Origin: Salinivibrio kushneri
GTDB taxonomy: Bacteria; Pseudomonadota; Gammaproteobacteria; Enterobacterales; Vibrionaceae
Assembly: GCF_027286325.1 (NCBI RefSeq)
Contig: NZ_CP114588.1
Coordinates: 1,699,317 to 1,763,316, forward strand
Length of the DNA: 64,000 nucleotides
Direction: 5' to 3'
The notes under the pieces were generated by a model. That model searched no databases and was not told the DNA's origin. It saw only the letters and a program-made list of their open reading frames with translations. The translations under genes were made by a program, and so were the position numbers. Positions 40,901 to 48,020 of this stretch are shown here, in pieces; within the stretch, counting starts at the first letter, position 1, and each line of letters starts with the position of its first letter.

Positions 40901-41317
40901 TACGCATTAGGCGGAGACTCGAGCCAACTTGAAACGCTTAAAGCAATGGGCGGAGAATTTGAAGCTCTTGCTGAAAAAGCGCAACACCAACAGCAAGATA
41001 AAACCAACACACGTAGACAGCTAATTGTTGATGCCATGGTGGCCAGCTTAGATTACTGGGAAGAAGCCACAGGCAAAAGCAAATTCGATTTTGCCGAGCA
41101 AAGTGGTCTCTGGCGCGTCTACCTTGATCGTAGTAGCTTGCAAACCCGCACACTGGATAAGTATCTGCTCATCGAAACCCTGCCAAAAACCCCGCGATGG
41201 CGCACAGTGCTGAGCTCCATTCGCTTCATTCTCGATCATTGTGATAAACGCAGTACAACCCGCACTCAGCTGGAATCCTATTACCAACAACTGCGCCACC
41301 TACTGCTAGAAGACTAA
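37913..41317 (+). CDS. chiS: chitin-sensing hybrid histidine kinase ChiS
   Basis: Membrane sensor that controls the chitin utilisation programme of vibrios. In V. cholerae it is held inactive by periplasmic CBP (product of cbp) and itself binds DNA. From ATG 37913 it has 1134 residues. Order: transmembrane segment (about 15-38), periplasmic Cache-like region, second segment (about 350-375), HAMP, long coil, HisKA with His in TTSHELRTP (about 469), HATPase, receiver with Asp in LLDVLMPGM (about 777), a PAS-like part, and a C-terminal region (about 1030-1134, DYWEEATGKSKFDFAEQSG) matching the noncanonical ChiS DNA-binding domain. A TTG at 37907 has better ribosome-site spacing (GGGAAG). Directly upstream of cbp, as in V. 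cholerae. Confidence 0.92.
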   Translation: MKTLFTAYPFKRLHHTLMLAFLLLSLLPLILVALFFLNAHSQDLQEQSTAHLLSVRDSKQQQINDYFDAKEAEVLGFVASELAYASGGHFYGLVNAFQRLRPNIDAARDYAQRRYYLGSGERVKTPVRKDDPNYSATERYRLLHKRYHRAYQALLARADFDDLLLVDKQGNVTYSVKKLSNYGTNLLSGPHRDARLGQTFATLQQQTQQTKGKLDPTPKVIISDFSAEETDTRVAWLGAPIIQQGYLHSYALFRLPSHALTRLMAPRETNAIETHLVGDDGKTRAHSTSNSELVSNSPAIEKALAGETGVTRYQAQSGQTMLAAYTPIRTHGLKWGLVAEVPTQVAYARIHQLQQLFIVAMLLAILAVVVASHYMSNFITRPLLQLTWAAEKVSAGDLDTQIHHTRRRDEIGRLAVSFARMRHAIREKLVLIRQQNQTLEANITTIRAQNEELHVANKLKDEFLATTSHELRTPLHGMIGIAEALIDGANGPISRDHQYQLSIIVNSGQRLAKLVDDLLDYHKMRYGQLDLEQGPVNLNAITQLVLSLAKHLKKDKPLNIINQLSDTPIWVHADPQRLEQVMYNLLGNAIKFTDAGKIVISADTLDDRVRIQVVDTGKGIPAEQLSTVFEPLAQAVSSHYHYQHGAGLGLSISRQLVELMGGQLYVSSQTQVGTTFSFTLPSVDEPPVLSTEFTAFSTQHIHQADTREALARSSSEEVKPSDNNNGLHILVVDDEPTNQQVLTSFLNIEGYQVSTASDGRTAIEHIATTKPDLILLDVLMPGMSGFEVCEQLRVRFDHAALPIIMLTALNQPDDRIYGFEIGANDYLCKPFDKRELAARIATHLAASQAEQRRQENQRLEQALEQSARQQASLLETQSWLISQLSLAPEAMLGMRRDGQVRFVNQAAASLFGREQDEVKRMHGQALVKAPEQANQVEHYQGPLTIYIEGQPQDVDGMLLRFPAESDIDSLYVINTDAPVSQSRIQSLESAIEALSGYALGGDSSQLETLKAMGGEFEALAEKAQHQQQDKTNTRRQLIVDAMVASLDYWEEATGKSKFDFAEQSGLWRVYLDRSSLQTRTLDKYLLIETLPKTPRWRTVLSSIRFILDHCDKRSTTRTQLESYYQQLRHLLLED

Positions 41318-41340
41318 CACAGCCAAATCGCTCCCTCTCC

Positions 41341-41652
41341 CAGTGCCTGTCCTATCAGGACAGGCACTGCTTCGTTACCGCGCTAGTTTCTCACCCCCCT
41401 TATCGCCCCCTTATGGGGACAGGCACCATATTGCTGAGCGCCACAACGCCTTGCAGTGCCTCGTATGTCTCTTGTGAGTGTCTCTTGTAAGAGCGCTTGT
41501 GAGGACAGACACTTTTAGCCTCCGACACTTTTAGCCTCCTACTAAGAAAACCCTACCAGGGCCGGTGCATCAAAATAAGTAAACAACCCTCAGTAACTTC
41601 CTATTGGCGATTTTGTGGCGCTCATTCACTGACACTTAACATGTCTGTCCCC
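41341..41652. repeat. repeat cluster A (GGGACAG family), chiS-cbp gap
   Basis: Five units: a perfect inverted pair with 13-bp stems (41341-41353 and 41357-41369, loop ATC), forward units at 41415-41426 and 41501-41516, and a reverse unit at 41641-41652. Consensus GGGGACAG[A/G]CAC[T/A]TT. The inverted pair lies 23 bp after the chiS stop codon and could act as the 3'-end hairpin of chiS mRNA, though no T-run follows. Confidence 0.85.
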
Positions 41653-42205
41653 TGACTGGCGAGCTTACAGCACCCATTAATAATCTTTGCGAACCAACCT
41701 CTTTTCAATCACAACATATCTTGGGAAACCCACCATGATTGCCGGATATCAATCAGAAATGCGCGACTTGTCACAACAAAATAAACAGTGATTTTTCTTG
41801 ATAAAAAATAAGCACACTTTAGCGTGTGACATGTATCACCCAAACGAAAAACAATCATAAAGCTCTGATTTTTATACAATTATAATTTCATTAAGAGTTA
41901 TGCTCGGTGCTGAACCCTATGTGTGCTCAAAGCGAAACGACCTTTATGGCTGTTTTTTTTAACAAAAATAACGTCAACGTCGCGCTTTTTTACGGTTTTA
42001 ACGATTATTCACATTGCAGCCTTCGCTTAACTTGGGCTTAGTGAAGGTGTTTGCTGGCCTAGTACAACAAGTATCCCTTGGGTCATCCCATCCATAAACA
42101 CAACGTAAGGGTCAGCGACACAGCAAGCTTGAGCTCGTAACGGTTGTTAGCAATGAGCTCATCACTATCCATCACGTGAACTGAAAGCAACAGTAAGGAA
42201 TGGCT
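41653..42205 (+). promoter_or_regulatory. upstream region and leader of the chitin operon
   Basis: About 550 bp with no protein gene. It contains the CRP site and -10 element described separately, then a leader of about 310 bases. In V. cholerae ChiS, CRP and SlmA act at the equivalent promoter; I cannot recognise ChiS or SlmA sites by eye. Confidence 0.5.
41825..41840 (+). promoter_or_regulatory. CRP-binding site of the chitin operon
   Basis: TGTGACATGTATCACC matches the CRP consensus TGTGA-6N-TCACA in nine of ten key positions. The -10 element TATAAT is at 41881-41886, which sets the RNA start near 41893-41894; the centre of the CRP site (41832.5) is then at -61, the classical class I position. 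No good -35 hexamer is seen, fitting dependence on an activator. Confidence 0.75.
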
Positions 42206-43894
42206 ATGTTTTCGAGTAACATTAGAATTGCCAGCAAGACCCTACTTGCCTCTGCAATTATCGGTGCGCTTAGCGCAAGTGCTGGCGTCAGTGCCGCCGA
42301 GCGCAGTGAGCTCACTATCCACCCGAAAGAGTTCAATACTTTTGTCCGTAACTTTAACCCTTTCCTCGGCGCCACGTATCTGCACACCACGACTGACTTT
42401 ATCTATGAGCCATTAGTGGTATTTAACGAAATGAAAGGCAACCAACCTGTCTTTCGTCTCGCGAGCGGCTATGAAATGGCTGATGACCTGAAAAGTGTCA
42501 CCTTTACCCTACGCAAAGGAGTGAAATGGTCAGACGGTGAAGCCTATACCGCCGACGATGTGGTGTATTCGTTTGATTTGGTCAAAAACCACCCTGAACT
42601 GGATCAATCTGGCATTAACCAATGGGTTGATGATGTGAAGAAGGTAGACGATTACACCGTCCGCTTTGAACTCACTGAGGCCAACTCCAATGTACCCTAC
42701 GAGATTGCTAAAGTACCTGTGGTACCTGAGCACGTCTGGAAAAATGTTGAAGAGCCTGCGTCTTACACCAATGAAAATCCGGTAGGATCGGGTCCCTTCA
42801 CCACTATCGATACCTTCACCTCTCAGCTCTATATTCAATGTCGTAACCCGCATTATTGGGACAACGACAACCTCGATGTTGACTGTCTGCGCGTACCGCA
42901 AATTGCCAATAACGACCAGTTTTTAAGCAAAGTGATCAACGGTGAAATGGACTGGACCTCCTCGTTTATTCCTGACATTGATCGCACCTATGCCGCGGCC
43001 AATCCAAACCATCACTATTGGTATCCTGCCGCCGGCACCCAAGCCTTTATGGTCAATTTTAATGACCCAGACCCTGCCAAGCGTGAAGCGCTGACCAATG
43101 TCGACTTCCGTCGCGCATTTTCGATGGCGCTAGACCGTCAAACCATCATCGATATCGCGTTTTATGGCGGTGGTACGGTAAACGACTTCGCGTCTGGCTT
43201 AGGTTATGCGTTTGAGTCTTGGTCCGACGAAGCGGTGCATGAGAAATATCGCCAATACAATACGTACGATCTAGACGGCGCCAAAGCACTGCTTGCGAAA
43301 GCCGGCTTTAAAGATCAAGACGGCGATGGCTTTGTGGAAACCCCATCAGGTAAATCGTTTGAGCTCGAGATCCAATCCCCCAATGGCTGGACCGATTTCA
43401 ACAACACCGTTCAACTGACGGTTGAGCAACTTGCCGAAGCCGGTATCAAAGCCAAAGCACGTACGCCAGATTTCTCGGTATACCGCCAAGCGATGCTCGA
43501 AGCCGACTACGACGTTGCTTATACCAACTACTTCCATGGTGCGGACCCTTATACCTATTGGAACAGCGCGTATAACTCCAACTTACAGGAAGGGGACGGC
43601 ATGCCGCGGTTCGCAATGCATTACTACCAAAATGCCGAGCTCGACAAGCTGTTAGACAGCTTCTACAAAACCGCCGATAAAGCTGAACAATTGGAAATTG
43701 CCCACCAAATCCAAGCGATTATCGCCAAGGATCAGGTCACAATCCCGGTGCTTTCTGGCGCACAAATGTATCAATACAACACAACCCGCTTCACCGGTTG
43801 GTGGAACGAAGACAATCCGAAAGGCCGCCCCTCTATCTGGGCCGGCATTCCTGAACGTCTTCTCCATGTGCTGGACCTTAAGCCCGTCCAGTAA
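42206..43894 (+). CDS. cbp: periplasmic chitooligosaccharide-binding protein
   Basis: Solute-binding protein of ABC family 5 (DppA/OppA type). In vibrios this gene product binds chitin oligosaccharides for import and represses ChiS when empty. ATG 42206 is chosen (AAGGA six bases before); an ATG two codons earlier is too close to the ribosome site. The product has 562 residues with a signal peptide of about 34 (ending VSA|AER). Family signatures: KGVKWSDGEAYTADDVVYSFDL and NVDFRRAFSMALDRQTI. Next to chiS and the transporter genes as in V. cholerae. Confidence 0.92.
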   Translation: MFSSNIRIASKTLLASAIIGALSASAGVSAAERSELTIHPKEFNTFVRNFNPFLGATYLHTTTDFIYEPLVVFNEMKGNQPVFRLASGYEMADDLKSVTFTLRKGVKWSDGEAYTADDVVYSFDLVKNHPELDQSGINQWVDDVKKVDDYTVRFELTEANSNVPYEIAKVPVVPEHVWKNVEEPASYTNENPVGSGPFTTIDTFTSQLYIQCRNPHYWDNDNLDVDCLRVPQIANNDQFLSKVINGEMDWTSSFIPDIDRTYAAANPNHHYWYPAAGTQAFMVNFNDPDPAKREALTNVDFRRAFSMALDRQTIIDIAFYGGGTVNDFASGLGYAFESWSDEAVHEKYRQYNTYDLDGAKALLAKAGFKDQDGDGFVETPSGKSFELEIQSPNGWTDFNNTVQLTVEQLAEAGIKAKARTPDFSVYRQAMLEADYDVAYTNYFHGADPYTYWNSAYNSNLQEGDGMPRFAMHYYQNAELDKLLDSFYKTADKAEQLEIAHQIQAIIAKDQVTIPVLSGAQMYQYNTTRFTGWWNEDNPKGRPSIWAGIPERLLHVLDLKPVQ

Positions 43895-43901
43895 CCAATA
43901 T

Positions 43902-43926
43902 CGGGCGCCTTGCGCGCCCGCTTTTC
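43902..43926 (+). terminator. attenuator hairpin after cbp
   Basis: CGGGCGC / GCGCCCG with loop CTTGC, then CTTTTCC. Inside the operon such a hairpin would keep the binding protein in excess over the permease. Confidence 0.65.
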
Positions 43927-43977
43927 CACGATGTTCACACCAAGAACATCACCACTTCGCTGTGTAAGGTGTGGGTT

Positions 43978-44964
43978 ATGGGTTATTTTTTCCGACGGCT
44001 AACTTTTTACATGATTGCCCTTTTAGTGGCAGCAACACTCAATTTTATTATTCCACGTGCCATGCCCGGTGATCCGGTCACCATGATGTTTGCCAATGCC
44101 TCGGTGCAAGTCACTCCAGAGCGGATTGAGGCAATGAAACAACTGCTGGGCTTTGTCGATGGCCCACTCTATATGCAGTATTTCACCTACATGAAAAACG
44201 TGCTGAGCTGGGATTTAGGCACTTCCATCCAATTTTATCCGTTGTCGGTTAACGAGCTACTCGGCAAAGCCTTTGGCTGGTCGCTGTTTCTCGCCGGCAG
44301 TGCGGTGCTGCTGTCTTTCTCGCTGGGCTCGATTTTGGGCATTTTTGCCGCTTGGAAGCGCGGCGGGAAATACGATGCTGTGATCACCCCAGGCATGCTA
44401 ATTATCCAAGCAGTGCCTCAAGTGGTTATCGCGATGCTGGCGCTGTTTATTTTCGCCATTGGGTTGAAGTGGTTTCCAACCGGATATGCCTACACGCCAG
44501 GCGTGACCCCAGACTGGACCAGTTGGACCTTTATTAAAGATGTGGCCTATCACGCCGTACTCCCACTTTTTTGTGCCTCCATCATTCAAGTAGGCGGCTT
44601 TTTGGTCAACATGCGTAACAACATGATTAACCTGCTTGCGGAAGACTACATCACCATGGCTCGCGGCAAAGGGTTAAGCGAAAACCGCGTGGTGTTTAAC
44701 TATGCGGCGCGCAACGCGCTCTTGCCCAGTGTCACCGCGCTATCGATGTCGCTGGGTATTGCCATCGGGGGCCAACTGATTGTGGAAATTATTTTTAACT
44801 ACCCCGGTCTTGGCTCGGTGCTTTTGAATGCGATCAACGCGCGTGACTATCAAGTCCTACAAGGCCAGCTACTCATTATGACCTTGTTTATGCTCTCGTT
44901 TAACTTAATTGCTGACATGCTGTACGTGGTCCTTGACCCACGCCTGCGCAAAGGAGGCAAATAA
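43978..44964 (+). CDS. chitooligosaccharide ABC transporter permease 1
   Basis: Inner membrane permease of the DppB/OppB type, 328 residues from ATG 43978 (AAGG eight bases upstream; a GTG at 43969 also in frame). Six hydrophobic segments; RRLTFYMIALLVAATLNFIIPRAMPGDPV is the typical DppB start and the EAA loop reads EDYITMARGKGLSENRV. Operon position after cbp gives the substrate. Confidence 0.9.
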   Translation: MGYFFRRLTFYMIALLVAATLNFIIPRAMPGDPVTMMFANASVQVTPERIEAMKQLLGFVDGPLYMQYFTYMKNVLSWDLGTSIQFYPLSVNELLGKAFGWSLFLAGSAVLLSFSLGSILGIFAAWKRGGKYDAVITPGMLIIQAVPQVVIAMLALFIFAIGLKWFPTGYAYTPGVTPDWTSWTFIKDVAYHAVLPLFCASIIQVGGFLVNMRNNMINLLAEDYITMARGKGLSENRVVFNYAARNALLPSVTALSMSLGIAIGGQLIVEIIFNYPGLGSVLLNAINARDYQVLQGQLLIMTLFMLSFNLIADMLYVVLDPRLRKGGK

Positions 44965-44965
44965 T

Positions 44966-45994
44966 ATGAAAGATCTCCTCACGCTTATCGTGCGCAATAA
45001 GATTGCCCGCGCCGGTTCGATCATTGTTGGCTTGTTTATTTTGATGGCGATCTTTGCGCCCTTATTGACCCAGCATGCGCCAGACAAACGCACCGGCAAT
45101 CCGCATGAATACCCCAGCTTTGTGGTTAAGGCCGCACAAGCCAACCCAGACGGCTGGGTCGCCACGCACTTAGCCGATCACCGTCGTACCTTATTGATGT
45201 CAAAAGACGCTGAACATGTCCTTGGCACTACCCGTATGGGCCGCGATGTCTGGTCGCAGTTAGTGCATGGCGCCCGTGTTTCGTTAGCGGTAGGTTTTGG
45301 GGCCGGTATCACCGTGTGTGTGCTCGCCACCTTAATTGGCATTACCGCTGGCTATTTAGGCGGTTGGGTTGACGATGTGCTCACCGCCGCAATGAACATT
45401 ATGTTGGTCATTCCGCAATACCCACTCCTGTTCGTGCTCGCCGCGTTTATCGGCGAAGCCGGACCGCTGACGATCGCCATCATTATTGGCTGTACCTCCT
45501 GGGCTTGGGGAGCACGGGTGGTTCGCTCACAAACCCTTGCCCTGCGCGAAAAAGAGTTCGTGAAAGCCGCCGAAGTGCTGGGTGAATCGCGCTTTCGTAT
45601 CACCTTTGTCGAGATCTTGCCTAATCTCGTGCCCATTGTTGGCGCTAGCTTTATTGGCTCGGTGATGTATGCCATTGCCATGGAGTCGATTATCTCTTTC
45701 TTGGGCCTTGGCGACCCCAACACCATCAGCTGGGGGATCATGCTCTACAACGTACAAACCTCGTCATCCATGCTGATTGGCGCTTGGTGGGAGCTGCTCG
45801 CGCCTTGTATTGCGCTGACCTTACTGGTGACGGGGCTTGCGTTACTCAACTTCGCGGTGGATGAAATTGCCAACCCGCAATTACGTGCGCAAAAAGGGAT
45901 GAAGCGCTGGAAAAAACTCAGCCAACAAGAAAAGAAAGCCCGCGACGAGAATCCCGTTGCCGAACACATGCTGATCAGTGGAGATAAATCATGA
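44966..45994 (+). CDS. chitooligosaccharide ABC transporter permease 2
   Basis: DppC/OppC-type permease, 342 residues. ATG 44966 with AAAGGAGG upstream is clearly the start. It begins one base after the stop codon of permease 1. It has a transmembrane segment at about 15-38, a periplasmic part with GTTRMGRDVWSQLVHGARVSL and an EAA loop EKEFVKAAEVLGESRFRI. Overlaps the next gene by 4 bp (ATGA). Confidence 0.9.
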   Translation: MKDLLTLIVRNKIARAGSIIVGLFILMAIFAPLLTQHAPDKRTGNPHEYPSFVVKAAQANPDGWVATHLADHRRTLLMSKDAEHVLGTTRMGRDVWSQLVHGARVSLAVGFGAGITVCVLATLIGITAGYLGGWVDDVLTAAMNIMLVIPQYPLLFVLAAFIGEAGPLTIAIIIGCTSWAWGARVVRSQTLALREKEFVKAAEVLGESRFRITFVEILPNLVPIVGASFIGSVMYAIAMESIISFLGLGDPNTISWGIMLYNVQTSSSMLIGAWWELLAPCIALTLLVTGLALLNFAVDEIANPQLRAQKGMKRWKKLSQQEKKARDENPVAEHMLISGDKS

Positions 45995-46977
45995 GTCGCA
46001 CCCCACTTATCTCAATCCGTGACCTGTGCGTCGACTACATTACTGATGCTGGTGATGTCCGAGCCTGCGATCACGTCAATTTTGACATTGCCCCCGGTGA
46101 AGTATTCGGCCTGGCTGGCGAATCGGGATGCGGTAAATCCACCGTTGCCTTTTCGCTGATGCGTCTGCATAAGCCACCTGCATTTATCACCGGCGGCGAA
46201 GTCATCTTTAACGGCGAGAATATCCTCGATTACAGCGACGCTCGGATGCGCGACTTTCGCTGGCGCGAGATGTCGATGGTGTTTCAAAGCGCCATGAATG
46301 CCCTCAACCCAGTGCTGACGCTCGAAGAACAGTTTTGCGATGTACTGATGCGCCACACCAACCTGACCCGCAAACAAGCGGTGAAGCGGGCTCAAGGCTT
46401 GCTAGAAATTGTCGATATTCATCCCAGCCGTCTGACCGATTATCCGCATCAGTTTTCGGGCGGGATGCGTCAACGCTTGGTAATTGCCATTGCACTGGCC
46501 CTCAACCCGAAAATGATCATCATGGATGAGCCCACCACGGCATTAGATGTGGTGGTGCAACGCGAGATCTTACAAAAAATCTACGCGTTAAAAGAAGAGT
46601 TTGGCTTTTCGATTCTGTTTATCACCCATGATTTATCGCTTATGGTCGAGTTTTCCGATCGAATTGGGATCATGTATTCCGGTGAGCTGATTGAGGTCGC
46701 GCCGTCCAAACAGGTGCTCAACAACCCCTACCACCCTTACACCGAAGGGCTGGGTAGCTCATTCCCCTCACTCACCGGACCTAAGCGCCAGCTCACTGGG
46801 ATCCCAGGCAACCCGCTCAACTTGCTAGAAATCCCGACCGGCTGCCGCTTTCAAGCGCGCTGTGCTCAGGTGCATGAGCGGTGTCGAACCACTCAGACGG
46901 TGCTGCGCCAAATCGAACCGGGTCGGTATTCCAACTGCCATCTATACGGCGAGCCCATCGCCCAACAAAAACTCTAA
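45991..46977 (+). CDS. chitooligosaccharide ABC transporter ATPase 1
   Basis: DppD/OppD-type ATPase, 328 residues. Walker A GESGCGKST (about 38-46), signature FSGGMRQRL, Walker B MIIMDEPTTALD, and a C-terminal oligopeptide-type domain with Cys residues (GCRFQARCAQVHERC). Works with the second ATPase, permeases and CBP. Confidence 0.93.
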   Translation: MSRTPLISIRDLCVDYITDAGDVRACDHVNFDIAPGEVFGLAGESGCGKSTVAFSLMRLHKPPAFITGGEVIFNGENILDYSDARMRDFRWREMSMVFQSAMNALNPVLTLEEQFCDVLMRHTNLTRKQAVKRAQGLLEIVDIHPSRLTDYPHQFSGGMRQRLVIAIALALNPKMIIMDEPTTALDVVVQREILQKIYALKEEFGFSILFITHDLSLMVEFSDRIGIMYSGELIEVAPSKQVLNNPYHPYTEGLGSSFPSLTGPKRQLTGIPGNPLNLLEIPTGCRFQARCAQVHERCRTTQTVLRQIEPGRYSNCHLYGEPIAQQKL

Positions 46978-47004
46978 TAACGCGCCAATGTGAGGAAGTC
47001 AGTG

Positions 47005-48000
47005 ATGAGTACAGGTTTTGGAGAACTGCTGGTTGAAGGGAAAAACGTGGTGAAAGATTTTCCCATTAACAGTCATGCCCTTAAACAACCCATGATGCGA
47101 GCGATCAATGATGTCTCGTTCAAAATGTACAAAGGCCGTGGACTTGCCGTGGTGGGTGAGTCGGGCTCGGGCAAATCAACCACCGCGAAAATGATCGCAA
47201 AAATGTACGCCCCGACCGACGGCTGCATTGAATATCGGGGCCGCGATATTACCACCATTAAAAAACGTGATGAGCTGATGCGCTATCGCGAAGGCCTGCA
47301 AATGGTCTGGCAAGACCCTTTTGGCTCGCTCAACCCCACGCATAATGTATTTCACCATATTGCGCGCCCGTTATTGATCCACAAAAAAGTCGCCAAGCGC
47401 GATAAAGCTCAGTTGAAAGAGCGGGTGTTTGAGCTGCTCGAGCAAGTGGGCCTGACTCCGGCCAAAGAAACGGCGGAGAAATTCCCCCATCAGTTGTCGG
47501 GCGGTCAACGTCAGAGGATAAACCTAGCGCGTAACATCGCCGTGGGTGCGGAAGTGGTACTCGCCGACGAGCCGACCTCGATGCTGGATGTGTCGATTCG
47601 TGCCGGTGTACTTAACCTCATGGAAGAGATGAAAGTGGAGAAGCAAATGTCGCTGCTCTACATCACCCATGATATCGCCACCGCGCGCTACATTGCCGAA
47701 GACTTGGCGGTGATGTACGTCGGCCATATGGTCGAATGGGGAGACACCGAAGAGATTATTCACCATCCCCAACACCCTTATACCCAGTTGTTGGTCTCGG
47801 CCGTGCCCGACCCCAGCAAATCGATTCACGAAGAATTAAAGGGCAACAAGGGTGAGATCCCCCTATGGACACCGGATTCGGTCGGCTGCCCTTTTGCTGG
47901 CCGCTGCCCGCATGCGACGACCAAATGCACTGAGCAGTTACCCGGCGTGACCAAGCTCGCCGACAACCACTATGTGCGCTGCTATTTGTACGAGCAATAG
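47005..48000 (+). CDS. chitooligosaccharide ABC transporter ATPase 2
   Basis: DppF/OppF-type ATPase, 331 residues from ATG 47005 (GAGGAA seven bases before); a GTG at 46990 is in frame but without ribosome site. Walker A GESGSGKST, signature LSGGQRQRI, Walker B EVVLADEPTSMLD, C-terminal GCPFAGRCPHATTKC. Fifth gene of the operon. Confidence 0.93.
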   Translation: MSTGFGELLVEGKNVVKDFPINSHALKQPMMRAINDVSFKMYKGRGLAVVGESGSGKSTTAKMIAKMYAPTDGCIEYRGRDITTIKKRDELMRYREGLQMVWQDPFGSLNPTHNVFHHIARPLLIHKKVAKRDKAQLKERVFELLEQVGLTPAKETAEKFPHQLSGGQRQRINLARNIAVGAEVVLADEPTSMLDVSIRAGVLNLMEEMKVEKQMSLLYITHDIATARYIAEDLAVMYVGHMVEWGDTEEIIHHPQHPYTQLLVSAVPDPSKSIHEELKGNKGEIPLWTPDSVGCPFAGRCPHATTKCTEQLPGVTKLADNHYVRCYLYEQ

Positions 48001-48020
48001 CGACCAATAAGGATACCATC

